A stretch of DNA of 64,000 nt from Timema cristinae. Its lineage: Eukaryota; Arthropoda; Insecta; Phasmatodea; Timematidae. The notes beneath the pieces are model-generated. The model ran no database searches. It was not told where the DNA came from and saw only the letters and a program-made list of their open reading frames with translations. Below, in pieces: positions 31,601 through 44,464 of the stretch (positions are counted from its first letter, which is position 1; every line of letters starts with the position of its first letter). The translations under genes and the position numbers were made by a program. Where the stretch lies: the NCBI GenBank assembly GCA_039000515.1, contig JBCFYV010009882.1:59569277-59633276 (forward strand), given 5' to 3'.

Positions 31601-34600
31601 TACTTATTTAGAATACCTACATTTTGACAGTAACATTTCTTCAATTTATTCAACTTATTGGGAAGTTTAAGTTGTGGGATTGTATGGACGGTACGTATCT
31701 GTTACAAACTAATATCCCGCTGGCTGTGGTAGGGTGGGGAAGGGTTGGATAAAGTGTATGGTCACAGATGATAGCTGATGGGGCTTAAGGAGAGATGGAA
31801 GTGGAAGAACATGAACGGTTTAGGAGGTACAGGAATATCCACCTGGGGTAAAGTACAGGGGGGATTTAGGGGAAGAGATTACGTGGGGTTAGTTACTTTG
31901 TAGAAGCTATGTTGTCATGCGCATGTTTTGTTCCCGATTGTTCCTGGTTTTGACCCCCACCCCATTTTGCCTGTCTCTCCTTTTTCTGGGTTGTGTTGTA
32001 TATATATTGGCGCCTGAGAAATCAGAGGCCACTCTTGGACTTAATCGTATTTGGAGAAGGAGAAGCTCCGGTTTCAATTATATTAAAATAATGTAAGATC
32101 TAAATTATTTTTCGGCTTCTTTAAACGTTTTCTTTTTATCTAAATTAATTTTCTAAATTCCTTTTTGGCTTTTTCTGATGACTTTAATTAAATCATAAAA
32201 TAAAAATATAATAATTGTTAATTTCGTTCTTCTTTTTTCTATGTTAACTAGTCGCAAGGTCGAGGCATTTATATCACTAGTCGATCTGTGTTTTGTTCCT
32301 GGGTAATGATCGATTATAAACCTTTGGGTGTTATCGATATTTTGTCTTTGACTATATTACCGATCTTGAATGTTGTAACTATTCTGATATTTAGTTGTTT
32401 TTTTGGTAAAAATTAAAATACGGTCGCGGGAACATTAAACTTATTGAACGTAAATAAATGATCTATTTATCAACGACGTTCCAACATTAACGTATAACTA
32501 TTTATTGTTTTCATCAAATATTGTGGAATTGTATTAAGTAATGTAAATAATTGGAGAGAATTTAGGGTAAATATTATATGGCTTGTTTAAGCGTTTTATT
32601 GGTTTATATTCTGGGTGTTAATCGGAAATACACTTTGGTAATTAACTATTTAAGGATAACTTGGTTGAAGATAAGTTTTCTCTAGTAACTTAATGAACTC
32701 ATGACTAATTTTGAGATAACTCTTTAACGAGCTGAAGCCATTTCATGCTATTTGGTTTGTCTGTGATAATGACGCTCAAGTTAAATGATTAATGTTTTCT
32801 ATCATATAAATGTTGTAATTTTGTTAATAGTACTTGAACATTTTGATAACGTCTCTGATATTTAGTGAATATCATTTTTATCATATTATATTATTATATA
32901 TATATTTTTGCACAATATTGAATGTCTGTCAAATAAATACCGACTTAACACAAATTCATGCTCTAATTCATTACATTGTTCCACCATACCCTAGGTACAT
33001 TAAGTTAAGTTATATATTAGTTATTTTATGGTAAACTTAATTCAAGGGTAATTTCCCTTTTTTATTAACTCTTAAGATAGACCGTCCTTATATTTAATTC
33101 CGCCACTGGTGGGAGTTGCGAGGTCTGTTTTTCGAATGTTTGGCCTAAAATATTCAAAGCACAGAACTCCAATCACTCACTCCTATTGTCACCTTTTTGC
33201 CCCTTTTGGATTTTGTTGTTTTTTGGACCTCCTGCGTTTTTCTTAATTTAGTTAAGGATGGTTCACTACTGCTACTTAATATTAATTCCATTGCTATTAT
33301 AAATATTCAGTTGAACTTTAATGGGAGAAGTCATATAATTGTCTGACTAGTTTTATGTAAATGTAGGATCAAACCAAAAACGAGGAACATTACACTCGTA
33401 ATTTTTATATTCCAAAGAAACACTATTCACCTACTAGTTTGATTACGAAACAAACAACAACAAAAATATCAGTTTAAAGCCTTGAACGATTTTATCTCCT
33501 TGGACTTGAAGTTAATGTTTCCCTTGGTGACAAAATTAGTCAAAAAAATGAATACCATATTCAATAGTCGCGTATAGTCATAAATAATTACCTTTGTTCA
33601 CGTAGTTTAAGACATAAAAAAATTTTAAATGAGTTTTTTTGTTTTAAAACCACTTATCAGTGCTCTAAAGACATATAGAGCTCGTTGATCAAAATATTAT
33701 AACGTTTGAAGATTTGTTTTACATAATATAAAATAAATCTAATTCAAATTGATTTATGCCAACAGAATTCTCCTTTAAATCAAAAATTCATCAATTCTTT
33801 CTAGCTCTAAAGTAAGTTCTTATTCCCCTACAGAAATGGCTCGTAAATAAATGGTTTTAAACCTTCCAAAAAATATTCTACAAATAAACAAGCATCTATA
33901 TCAATTCAGTACATATCTAGTTTTAAGCGAACATACCTTATTTCAGAAAATGTCCTTTACTTATGAAATAACATCAATTTTATTGATTAATCACTGGCTT
34001 GAAATATTTCCGGAATTCTGTACATTATATAAAATAACTCTTCCAAATAAATTCACTAGTTCTCTATTTTTTGTGAAAACCATCTTTTGTATTAGTTTTA
34101 AAAACACTACTTTACCCTCTAAAGACATAGGTTTGATCAATAGCATAACAACTTCCTGGAAGTTTTATGTATGCTTTTTGAAAACAGAACCAAATTTACT
34201 TTTTAACTGTTCAAAAGGGGTGTAAGCTACGCAAGAAGAGACCCCTCCATAAAAATGTAATATTCTGAGTTTGAAGGAAATCAATGACCCCATGTTGTAT
34301 TGCCTTGCACCCATTTCAGTCTTAGGGTGTTGGTTGTGCACCTTTGAATAACAAAACTCGCGTAAAATGTTTGAATTTTTTTATTTTCTATAGGGCGTGT
34401 GCACCATTTCTTCTAATCTTTTGGCGAATGTTGGTGTCAAATTTAAATTTCATTGGGAACATGCACCAATGGTTTGAAACCCTGGAGAACATTGGTGCTT
34501 TCATTTTGAATCTGACGTGCCATTTTATCGGTCTGGATCCCAGCCCTTGGAAAATTCTGTCAGAGCTACTTTTCCGTTGGAAGTATATAATAGACTGAGA

Positions 34601-35539
34601 GCTATGTGAACACCCTGTCAGTTTACCTACATAAATGTTGAAACCCTCCCTATAAAAATAGTCCCCTGTAATCGTGTTCATTCCCATCCATTTGGGCCAT
34701 AGTCACAATTCTAAAAAAATATTCTGACGTTTTCACCTCGTATTTCCTGTATCATGAGAACACATAGGTCTTGGGCATAGTCGTATTTTCCTAAATATAG
34801 ACGACGCCCTCACCCATCTATTTCTGTCGGTCCCAAAACAAGAAAAAGATTATAGGATAAAAAAGAAAGCGTTTTAATTGGTTTTAAATTTATTTAAGAT
34901 TGATAAAAATCTAATATGTGGCCCTCAATGTCCCATTAATGATATAATGCAGCCCTCTTTCCTATTTGGGAATGACACCCCTCACTGATTTAGATAGTCT
35001 TTATTTTTCACTCTAGACAGTTCCACTAATTATACCAATACTCAATGGTAAAACGAGGAAGGTGTTTAAAGAAAAAGAAACGACTTCTAGACAAGAAATG
35101 AGGGGCATTTTTACCGTTATTTTTTAATGCCCATAATCAGCGATGTCCTGGGTTCAATATTACACAAGTAGGAAATGAAGTACATGGAGACTATTATATT
35201 GATGCCCCCGGAAACACTACACCAATTCAGGCAACACCCCAAGTATGCTCTATCGGCAACTAGCCTATTGTTAAAGAAAATGGACAATGAAATGAAAAAG
35301 GTGCTCGCTTTTGAGAAATCGGCCACCACCACCACCACCTAACAGGTGGTACTCCCCATACCAGTAATATTCAATACTGTGTCCATCCAGGCATGTAAAA
35401 AAGTTCAATTTTTATTCGAGGATGTTATTACCCGAGTTGGTATAGCGTGGGACGCCAGTGGGGAGATGAGAATTCATAACACACTTCTCTGAGATTCCAA
35501 AATTGTGGATCTATTCAACGAACTGGTCAGAAAAGGAAG
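31601..35539. other. long unassigned AT-rich stretch
   Basis: No gene assigned. A TATA-like tatatatattgg at 31999 sits about 35 bp before a GC-balanced leader-like stretch (32010-32080) and could be a core promoter or LTR. Open frames at 33851-34225 (plus, 124 codons) and 34388-34687 (minus, 99 codons) give no recognisable domain. Positions 35323-35347 contain a CCA repeat with an inverted ggtggt. Some of 34900-35540 may belong to Polinton 2. Confidence 0.4.
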
Positions 35540-35879
35540 ATGCAGCGAACAAACGGATGGATAAAGCTTCTCACGGCAAAGTTTTCAAACCCAAACGCTT
35601 GGCGCCCATTAGAGATACGACGAGTGTGTCTAAACCACTCACACCGTCGAAAAATCAACTCTGAATAAGACGAAATTGACAATGTAATAAAACACAGGTG
35701 GGTGCCTTTCTGTGCCATATGGATCGTTTGGTAGACATATTACGACCCACTGAATCCTACAGATTTTCTAGGGGTGGCATTGCTCATAAAAGCCTCTTAG
35801 AAAGATAAGGTCAAGGATAGCAATTACTTCCTTTCCAGGACGCTTAACTTTACGAAAACCAGTAAAAAAATAATGTTCA

Positions 35880-36765
35880 TCTAATGAATGCATGGCGTTC
35901 AACATGGACGATCTCTTGCAAGACATTCTCAACTATATATGTAGTCTCATCAAATACAACGACGGCGTTATGTAATTTCTCACCGTCATCGAGGTGTTTA
36001 GCAAGATGGCCTGGGTGAAGATGCTTCTTCCTAAGCTTATAGTGTCTTGCGAGACGCATTTCAGAACATTTTCAAACAAAGTGGACTTATAACTCTTAGC
36101 TTACAAACTAAAAAAAGCAGAGATTTCACGTCATGTCTTGTATGTCGATTTCTCAAAAAATAAGGCGTATATAAATATATAACCAATAATCGGGATGTGA
36201 AGGCAAGCATCGTGGAACGTTTCAACATAAATCTAAAGGGGTGCATGTAGTACCAATTTACAAAAAATAGCACGTAAAGCTATGTAGATATCCTTTCAGA
36301 ATCTCATTGACGACTAAAATAGTATCAAATATTCCAGTATAAATAAGATGCATGAACAGTTTCCAAAGATCAACGTACTCAAAGTCAGAGAAAACATATA
36401 CGGTAACCATCACATAAAACAAAGTAGGTAGTATGCGAAAAGCAAATTCGGCGACACGGTGTGCATCAGCAAAGCCAGAATGCTGTTTGAAATGTGGTAG
36501 GAGAGCAATTGGATTGAAGCTATTTTCAAAGTCGTCAGCGTTGTGTTGCGCCAGCCCATCGTTTATCGATTAATCAATCTTGATAGCGAGAAAATGAAGG
36601 AGACTTTTTATGAACAAGAATTGCAGCATGTACGTCTTCCTGAAACTTTTAAAGTTAATAATATTACACACACCTCTAGTAAAGGAGCTAGAAATAAAAA
36701 ATTATACGTGCAGTGTTAAGGTGATCTCACTAAGTTTGGCGTTTGGATTCCCTCCAAATACGCCA
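35880..36765 (+). pseudogene. Polinton integrase with chromodomain-like tail, broken
   Basis: Plus-strand pieces in order: MDDLLQDILNY then IKYNDGVM, stop, FLTVIEVFSKMAWVKM (about 35952-36020), which form the first part of the DDE core. The central part (about 36060-36350) is scrambled. Then GDTVCISKARMLF (36451-36490) and FKVVSVVLRQPIVYRLINLD (about 36525-36585) give the SH3-like region. Then ETFYEQELQHV (36601-36633) and KKLYVQC with FGVWIP (36697-36757) match the C-terminal chromodomain-like segment. At least six stops or shifts are present. It is clearly distinct in sequence from the integrase at 8380-9300, so this is a separate lineage and not a local duplication. Confidence 0.82.
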
Positions 36766-36784
36766 CTGCTCTGCCATAAAAGAT

Positions 36785-36900
36785 CGGTTTTAGATCAATT
36801 TGCAGAGCAACAACTTTTTGGGCTATTTTCCGAAAAATACAGTCACGGACTTCACCTCGTGACTCTCTTACCATCTCACACTTGACGGACATTAGGGAAT
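36785..36900 (+). pseudogene. start of the next Polinton gene, fragment
   Basis: Within 30 bp of the integrase end, the plus strand reads LDQFAEQQLFGLFSEKYSH, then in a shifted frame NTVTDFTS, stop, LSYHLTLDGH. The layout (short leader, FT--L, L-G- pattern) resembles the N-terminus of a Polinton ORF often found beside the integrase. The rest is lost or replaced by the SINE insertion region. Function unknown. Confidence 0.35.
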
Positions 36901-36949
36901 TGCCCTGGTTCTTTCACCCTCGTACTAAAGGTCAAAACCTTATATGGTA

Positions 36950-37290
36950 AAATGAGATGGACCCTGATGGTAAGATCGTCATGTATAAGGTTCATATTCC
37001 AGCTGGAAACCCTTAAGGTATCAACGAATTTACTAACCGCTAGCTTTGATTGCCAAACCTTTCCTTCACCTCTGACAAGACGCGTATTAATCACAACATG
37101 TGAATGTGTGGAGTGCCACGCTTCCACCGTGGTTTGGATCCCACTTTAAACTATATATCCTCCATTTAATCTCACAATTACCCTATCATTACACATTATC
37201 GTAAGTGCGTATAACCCGGAGGGGTAGTTATACGCGATGATGATGATAATAATAATAATAATTATTATTATTATAATAATAATAACTAAC
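36950..37290 (+). mobile_element. SINE-1 copy E, diverged head
   Basis: The body is clear from 37048 (gattgccaaacctttccttc) through ccaccgtggtttggatccca to the 3' end taacccggaggggtagttat, followed by (ATG/ATA)n to 37290. The upstream part has a possible eroded head (gatggtaagatcgtcatgta at 36965, ggttcatattcc at 36989), which is uncertain. This is the oldest-looking SINE-1 copy here. Confidence 0.8.
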
Positions 37291-37563
37291 CGTTATCAAC
37301 GCTGTGAAATATATTACAAGTGAAGTCGTAATTACATACTCAAACCTGAATAAAATCGTTGGATTACGCATGTCAAGATCGTCAAGTATACAAATGATGA
37401 CTCATATTCTAGTCAGCTAACTCTGCAGACAAGATATTAACCGAAATATAACTTAATAAAAGTCAATGAGCCTTCCTATCCTGGCAACATGTTACTTGGC
37501 TTGCCCTCTCAGATGTACATTTACCCAGATATGTAGAGCCTCGACATGTGGGCAATATATAAG

Positions 37564-37600
37564 CACTATTACTACTACTACTACTACTACTACTACTACG
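37564..37600. repeat. ACT trinucleotide microsatellite
   Basis: About 11 ACT units. Confidence 0.9.
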
Positions 37601-37700
37601 CATAATTGGCGTCAACAACGCAAGATATGTGTACGACGCACACAAGACCGTCACCTAAACTTCTTTGGACAACTTGCCCGTACATAGATGAGAAATTTAG
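37601..37700 (+). pseudogene. possible LINE ORF2 C-terminal fragment
   Basis: Directly after the ACT tract the plus strand encodes WRQQRKICVRRTQDRHLNFF, continuing GQLART. A (R/K)-x-L-x-F-(F/W)-G-x-L-x-R pattern is typical of the region after the reverse transcriptase domain in many non-LTR retrotransposons. Only about 30 codons are convincing, and no RT motif precedes it, so the call is weak. Confidence 0.3.
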
Positions 37701-39120
37701 AGTTTGGAAATCAATATAACAGAAACAGGTGAATCTGTGCCATTTGAATTTGTAAAAGTGTGCGTAAAACCTCATTTTAGACGCTGCCAAACATTAACTG
37801 TCCTTACCAAAGATACTACAAAAACCAGGAACATCTTTTATCTACTATGATGTTCCCTACAAACGCAACCGTTGAATATACATATATATTTATTTTTTCA
37901 GCAGGTTGTTAAAAGCATCATGACTTTATTGATAAGTGGTGAAAAATCAATGGGAAAAAGGCGCTCCATACAGAAATTTATGTACTCTCTGACGTCGCCA
38001 TTTAACGTCGTCCTGTAAGAGGCACTATGACCACATGCTGGACAGGCTGGAAATTACCATAAACGAGAGGTGGTGCAAAAGATCAACATAGTGATGAACG
38101 GCTCCGGTTAAAAGGGTATCATAAGGAGAAACTATGTCAGTCTTATGTCATTGACCGACGTAAAAAGTCACCAAGAAGAAGAAAGAGGTGGTGTTTATTT
38201 TTAGTTGAAATCCTTTTCATATACCTCTAGTCTTGCGAGTGTACCAGCAGCAAGCTTGATATTTTTGTCCGTACCGCCTATTCAAACCAGTCTCGAAGGC
38301 GGTCAATGTATCGAGTGTAAACCTGCCTCTTCCCACACGGTTGATTCACTCATCAAATTTGCCGTTAACAGTCAATGAAAATTTTATATTAACCTTTCAA
38401 AGAACATACTGTTTCTCAGGGCTTAAATAATAAAACGTGCATTAATGTTCCCCTTTTGTCGAACACGCACCCCTACGACGAAATTCTTTTCCCATTTAAG
38501 CCTATATGTACCCCATATTCCCGCTGCCTATTCCTGTCTCAACATGTCACCATAACCCACCGATTTCTGTCTCGACGTGTCATTCTGACATACTGGCACA
38601 CGGGTTGAGTCCCAAAATATATTCTGTCGTCATCAGGATTGCGGTATTCTGGGTAGTGGGGATTCAATGGGTCTAAGTCTATGATTAACTTCCAGCGGGA
38701 GAGGAGCTTTGGCGCGCTAACACGCTCACCTAGGGACTAAAGACCAACAAATAAAATATGACTCAGCAATGTCCTCCTAGAGATTCGAACCAATGGGGCA
38801 CACTCCCCATAAAACCCACACCAGTATCATCTCAAAGATTCGAACCAATATGGCAAATTCCCCATACAAAATAAAACATAGCCCTCTGACAGTAGTCTTT
38901 TTATTTAAAGGTACGTAAAAACACCCCTAAAATAATGAATGTGTGTGAGGCAATACTACTCGGGACCTCTGTCAAACCCTGGACCTACGTTTTTTATGTG
39001 GGGGAGGGGGTTGATTGCGCAACCTACACCCCTTTTGAACAGATAAAAGTGAAATGGTTACTATTTTCAAAGGGCATACAAACTACTCCCGAATATATTA
39101 TACATATTTAAAAAATACAT
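37701..39120. other. unassigned DNA with one short repeat
   Basis: No gene recognised; contains the 57-bp direct repeat listed next. Confidence 0.45.
38779..38870 (+). repeat. 57-bp direct repeat with B-box-like complement
   Basis: agagattcgaaccaatgggg..cactccccata at 38779 and aaagattcgaaccaatatgg..aattccccata at 38836. gattcgaacc is the complement of a B-box, so these may be fragments of an unrecognised tRNA-derived repeat on the minus strand. Confidence 0.45.
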
Positions 39121-40165
39121 AAATCGATTAGGTGATTCCCTCCTTTTAAGTGAACATGCATGGATACATAAACTATCCTTTATTGGTGAATTTGTACTGG
39201 TTTTAACGTCACCGCTAAGACACTTAACGACATAACTCAATATTATTTTTATTATTTTTAGAACCGTGTCTTACTACCTGTTCTGGCTATACGCACATGT
39301 ACGCTAGTGAGTAAGGGATTATTAGGGTTTAATTTAAAGAAAGTGTACTTACATTTGCGTGGAATGAGAGGGGGAAAACATTTTGGTAAAGGCCACCCTC
39401 ATTACACTTGACATAGATTTAAGCCCCGATCTCCCTGTCATCAACATTCTAGTTTAACACCAAAGTGACGCCTTAGGGTTTTGACCAAGTGGCCACCTAA
39501 GCAGTTATCTCGTTAATAAATGTCATCAAAAAAATTCTACATTTTGTAAGAAAAACTAATTCAAATAGATTCAGTAGTTCTGAAGTTATGAGCGAACATA
39601 CGTGAAAAACCACCCATTTTATTGGTGTTAACGTCACTGCTCATCTCTATAAAGATATAGATAATTCATTTATAAGTGCCATATAAATTTCATGTATAGA
39701 TATACATATTTATTTGACAAACTAGTTCAAATCGATTTAGAAGTTCTCTAATTATAAGTGAGCTTACATAGGTATGCCTATAGAAACTCTCCTTTACACG
39801 TGAAAAGCCATCATATGTATTGGTTTTAACGTCACTGATTATGATATAGCCGATTAATCAATATCTTAAAATCTTTCTATAAATATTCTATATATATTTT
39901 AAAAAAGGAGACCTTATTTAAATATATTATGTAGTTCTCAAGTCATAAGCAAACATCATAGGTACATAAACTATCCTTTATATGTGAAAAACTATCATTT
40001 GTTTCGATTATAACGTCATTACTTCTCCTTAAGACACAGCTCATTTTTAAATAGTTTAAAAGCTTTCTAAGAAATTTCTACATTTGTAAAAAAAATCTCA
40101 TACAAATCTATTAAGTAGTATCCTCGCAATAAGTAAACTTACATACTATGCACAGAATCTGCCAT
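39121..40165. repeat. five-unit tandem repeat, about 170-190 bp period, split by a SINE
   Basis: Each unit has a (g/t)(a/g)(a/g)caaacat-like start, cataaactatccttta, gtgaaaaaccatc and tggttttaacgtcactg. Unit landmarks lie near 39150, 39591, 39757, 39949 and 40132. The gap between the first and second landmarks is enlarged by the SINE at 39261-39500; without it the spacing is regular. Confidence 0.75.
39261..39500 (-). mobile_element. SINE-2 copy (e), nested in tandem repeat
   Basis: Complement of the 3' end (gaaccgtgtcttactacctg), body (gaaagtgtacttacatttgc), B-box region (ttaagccccgatctccctgt) and head ending ccaagtggccacctaag. The AT tail ttattatttttattatttt is at 39242-39260. Confidence 0.85.
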
Positions 40166-40317
40166 ATTTTATATATATCTTGGTAGGAAAAAAGGTTTCG
40201 GAGAATGATATTGGTAAGAAAATCGGGATCTACTTACAAACATTATAATAGGTTAGTAGATAATACAAATCTCAAAAAGAAAAGAATGAGCTAATTGGGA
40301 AAAGTCATGAACACAAC

Positions 40318-40706
40318 TTAATGTGGGTATGCAGGGAACGCGAGAAAAGGTATAAGTATTTTTGAAGTTTTTATAACAAAATATATGTTTCGTCAAAATA
40401 AATAAAATATAGATTCTTTATAAAAATAAAGTTTAATTGTCTTCACATGGTGATATCAACAGTTGTTGATTATCTGTTATGAGAATAGGGGCTTTATTTT
40501 AAAACCTTATTAAATGAAGAGAAAAAGATTTCATGAAATTACAGGACCCTTGACAAATATTTAACAACTGTTGTAGGTCATCACGTGAACAAAATTAACC
40601 TCTATATTTGTATAAAAGCAATATTTGATTTATTTTGACCAAAAGAAGTTTTTATATAAAATCTACAAAAACACCTTTTCTCTCGTTCCCTACACCCCCA
40701 CCTTAA
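40318..40706. mobile_element. TTAA-flanked palindromic MITE, copy 1
   Basis: Imperfect inverted repeat over nearly its whole 381 bp. The left end tgtgggtatgcagggaacgc pairs with the right end gttccctacacccccacc. Inner pairs also match (cttcacatggtgatatcaac with gttgtaggtcatcacgtgaa, and gtcaaaataaataaaatata with its complement near 40623). It is bounded on both sides by TTAA (40318-40321 and 40703-40706), the target duplication of piggyBac-type elements. No coding capacity. Confidence 0.82.
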
Positions 40707-43625
40707 GAATACACTACCAGACTAACACCAGTTTGTCCAACTAGTTTGGTCACGAGAGCCATTTCGAAAATTGAGGAGCCGCATTTTAGAAAATTCATTA
40801 TTGTCACTATTTTAAGAAAAACAAACACAATTTTTAAATTCTTACCAAAACAAAAATAAAATTAAAATGCTATTCAACTTTCTCATCACATTGTGATGGA
40901 AAAAGTCAAAATTCTGATTTAGTTGAAAACAAAAAATATTTTTTGTAGAGAGATAAGTGGAAGCCAAAAGGTGGTTAGTATTTATGCAATCGTGCCTCGA
41001 GTACTGCATATTACAATATCAAGCATTCTGAATTATTGAGTAGCCACAAAAATTTACAATTCGATAATATAAGCTAGCGAAAAAAGTACCTTATCTCTTG
41101 CTATCGGAACACATGACATTTACATTTTAAGTTTGTTACCAAAAAGAAGGCAGGCTATTATGTATGAGCATTCAGATAAAGTACACAGGCTAGTTCTTTC
41201 ATTCCTACTAAGCTACTCGCTTGTCACGAGAATTTGAAGAAGAATTAAATTATCATGCTGTTGAATGCATTCTTTGCTCTTCTCTTCCGTTCATTCCCCA
41301 CGGTACTTTCCAAGCTCGTAAAAAATAGTGAGGTCTCCTCAACAAAACGTATCATCCGTTGACAGCAGCCTGGAAAGATGCTGAACTGGTTGGTCGTTGC
41401 CGAATAATTCTTTACAGAAGAGTGAGTCTCTACTGCTGCTTCCCTAAGCCTTGCCTTCCAGTGACCACGCATAAACATTGTGTATGAGAGAGAGAGTGTG
41501 TATGTGTGGGGGTGGGGTGGGAGGCGTGCATGCGCGCGTGTGAGTAGTACCCACTGAGCTAAAGATATGGGAAACAAACGTGAAAGCAAGAAGAGAAGAG
41601 CATCCATATCATTGTAATACGTGGTAAATGTTTCACAACTTTTCACATTCAGATTGTTTCCGCTTCGTGTGAATCCTGGCGCCTCTTTGTGGGGCAATGG
41701 GGTGCGGATCATTTCACCATACTTTTTTTCCCCCTTCCCCTTGAAAATGTGTGTGTTTTGGTAGGTCTTCTATATTTATCTCAGTTTCTCTTATTTCGTC
41801 CAAACATATACTTTTTCCTGTGTGGGCTATTTTAAACCGCTTCGTGGAATGACGGAGAAAAGTTATGGGAGGTGTAGAAGAATAGACGCAGCCAAGTTTG
41901 TTTTTTTAGGGGTGTTTATGTTTAGGGAACATTATTTCACGTGTTATTGAGGGGTTAAGGGCATTGTGCACTAACAGGCTGTGTGAACAATATGGCCACT
42001 AACACTCCCAATGGACCACATCGGTACTTTCGCTCGTCTTCGCGTTCATACATTCCAGGTGACGTCATACAGATCTCAGGCCGATCCCCCTATTTGCGGC
42101 TTGTTCCGGGGATATTTACGCCTCACAGCACTTTATATAAGCCATGTTATGAGATGTTTTCTGTCTCGACCCCTTCGACTCAACTCCCTATTTTACCCAC
42201 AACAAGAAGTAATCTGCATGTCGATATATACAGTTCTCGTTTACCCATCCCTGCATCCCATACCCCCCTCCCTCTTCTACCCTCCTTAATACCAAGCAGT
42301 CTTTCTTTACACGCCCTCAGACAAAATGCAAGAGCCTGGCCCCTATGGATAAAACGATCGTTTGTTGAAACGTCTCATTGTTTCTTACGAGCAGTTTACA
42401 ACACACTTTCGGAGCTATAAGCAGGAGCTTCTACCCCCTTTAAAAGAACAGACAGTTCTCTTCTTTTCAGTAGTGATTATCAGTTGTTTCCCTAAAATCG
42501 CATTCAACATTTCAACTCTCTCATCACATTTTGTCTGAAAGACTGTAATGAAAGTGTTAAAATACGAAGAAGTATCGTCATTGGTAACAGCAGTGTAACT
42601 TTAGTTGAATGGGTGGAAAAGGGAGTGACAGTCCTAAACAAATAATGAAAAAATTAATGCAAAAGGAGGAGGGAGGAATTATTTGAGTTTAAAATAAAAA
42701 ACGTTTTAAATTAAAAAATACAAACCCAAAGTTTGAACTAGTCTGGTTTCTCTTAACGAAAGTCTTTACAAAATTCCTGGTTAGGCCAAAAACGTTCACA
42801 TTGGAGAAACCAAAGAAATAAGTGTTTTTTACTTGGTTGTTCTTTTCTATTTATCACTTTTTTAAATCCTATAAAACAAGAGTTAATTAGAAAATTATAG
42901 AACCTTAAAAAGTCATTAACCTCAAAGAAAACCACATTTATGATTTCGTTTTAAAAAGTCAAGAGCAGTCGGGGTAAAGAAATGGCAAAGAGAAAAAGGG
43001 ATAAGGGGGGGGGAAGGGTAGAGGGGTGAGAGGGTATATATTATTTTTTCTTACCCCCCCCCCCTACTAATGTACATGCAGAAAGAGATAAACTAGAAAT
43101 ACAGCACAGTGCTTGCTGCAATGTGACTCAATCGTAAAAAACAACGGAATGGCGTAATAATATGAAGAGCAGCCAGCAACCAACAGTTGGGAAGCTCATT
43201 TTTGAGGGAGACAAAATGTGGCTGTGGACGGGGGAAGAGATATAGAGGCAAAAAGAAGGAGGGCGTGATTTTCAACCTACGCCACCCAAACTCTTTTAAG
43301 CTGTTTTTAAAAACTCCAAAAAAAATACTATAAAAGTGTGATATTAAATAAAAACATTTCAATTTATTAATAGCCAATCGGTTGTGATGGAGCGAAATGG
43401 ATAATGTATAAATAATTGTGTTTGATAAATTTGCTATTAATCTCAAAGGGCAGAAAATCGTCTGTTTTCCAGCTGTGTTAGTTAATCATTCAATGATGCA
43501 GATTAACAATAAAACCACACTTGTCTGTTGGAACTGCCACGAAATACAGGGTTAACTGTTGCCAATAGGCAAGCGAATCACGCGACTGATTTTGATGCCA
43601 TGATAGATATTTCAAGTGTTTTTTA
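40707..43625. other. unassigned DNA; GC-richer block 41250-42450
   Basis: No recognised gene. In 41250-42450 the composition is less AT-rich, with two facing open frames: 41245-41712 minus, 155 codons, and 41983-42420 plus, 145 codons. Neither shows a known domain. A GT/GA microsatellite-like stretch is at 41481-41541. A TGACGTCA site (CRE-like) is at 42059-42066. Confidence 0.4.
43005..43034 (+). other. candidate G-quadruplex
   Basis: Four G runs (9, 3, 4 and 3 bases) with loops of 2-5 bases; a C run lies 25 bases downstream (43056-43064), so a local G/C hairpin is an alternative. Confidence 0.55.
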
Positions 43626-43835
43626 GCACCGCGTCTTACTACCTGTTCAGATTATATGACTATGTACTATTTACAGTAATGGGTTAGTGATTAGGAAGGC
43701 TTAATTTAGAGGAAACGCACCCAAATTTGTGTAGAGGGAGAGTGGTGGACCATTTAAAAAAACATCAATGCACCAAACCGGGATCGAGCCTCGGCAGTAT
43801 TTTTCAACACGAGGTTAGCGAAGCGGGTGATATTT
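43626..43835 (-). mobile_element. SINE-2 copy (f)
   Basis: gcaccgcgtcttactacctg start, body ggaaacgcacccaaatttgt, B-box complement ccgggatcgagcct, then a shortened head. Confidence 0.85.
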
Positions 43836-44016
43836 CAAATTATTAATGACGTACCCATGTGAGCTCCCATAAGAGGATTTCATTACAGAGTTATTTCGAT
43901 TATTACAATTTATAATACAAACATTTAAAATAGAAAAGGTTTAGATTTGGCTAATACTATTAGGGTAAACAGCTATAATATTCACTTAAATTTAGGAGTG
44001 ATTTGCAATTATTAAC

Positions 44017-44215
44017 GGCGTCGGTAGCCACGTGGGCTAAATCTACCTCATATAGTCTGATTTTTCGGGGACAGGGAGTTTGGAGCTCAAATCCCAGCCG
44101 GGTGATAAAAGGTTAATTTTCCTAAATAGTTTCCAGCTCTTCTCTCACAAAACATACGGTTAATTTCCTCTAAATTTTACGTTTACCACCCATACCTTAT
44201 CAAGGCCATACGTCA
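44017..44215 (+). mobile_element. SINE-2 copy (g)
   Basis: Head cggtagccacgtgggctaaa, B-box region gagctcaaatcccagccggg (44083-44102), body ttccagctcttctctcacaa. The final hairpin end is degraded. Confidence 0.8.
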
Positions 44216-44464
44216 ATAAAATGTCATCGTAATATTTTAACAGGTGTATCAATTACAAGCTATAAATAGTGATTATTTCAAATTTCATAGTTCACGAGCT
44301 ATAAGGAATAAAGCTTGCTATTTTATGCTTTCTACGTACCAATGTTAAGTTAAATAAGTTAATTTATGGGTCTGAAATTTAATTTAACTACTAGACATGC
44401 ATAGTTTACATCTTTTTAATAATATATTAGTATTTTTTTGTACACCCCGGCAATTTGAATTTAT

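Larger units (their letters stand above)
35540..36900 (+). mobile_element. Polinton 2: integrase-bearing remnant
   Basis: A second Polinton fragment on the plus strand, defined by the integrase and the start of the next gene. Upstream, 35540-35610 has a coherent but unassigned coding-like frame (HGKVFKPKRLAPI). No structural genes were found. SINE-1 copy E follows immediately. Confidence 0.65.

Noticed and set aside
33851..34687. Open frames of 124 and 99 codons as transposase pieces
   Set aside because: No catalytic or zinc-finger motif on either strand.
41245..42420. Two open frames of 155 and 145 codons in a GC-richer block as host exons
   Set aside because: No recognisable domain and no clear splice signals; GC-richer DNA alone makes longer chance frames likely. 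Left as unassigned.
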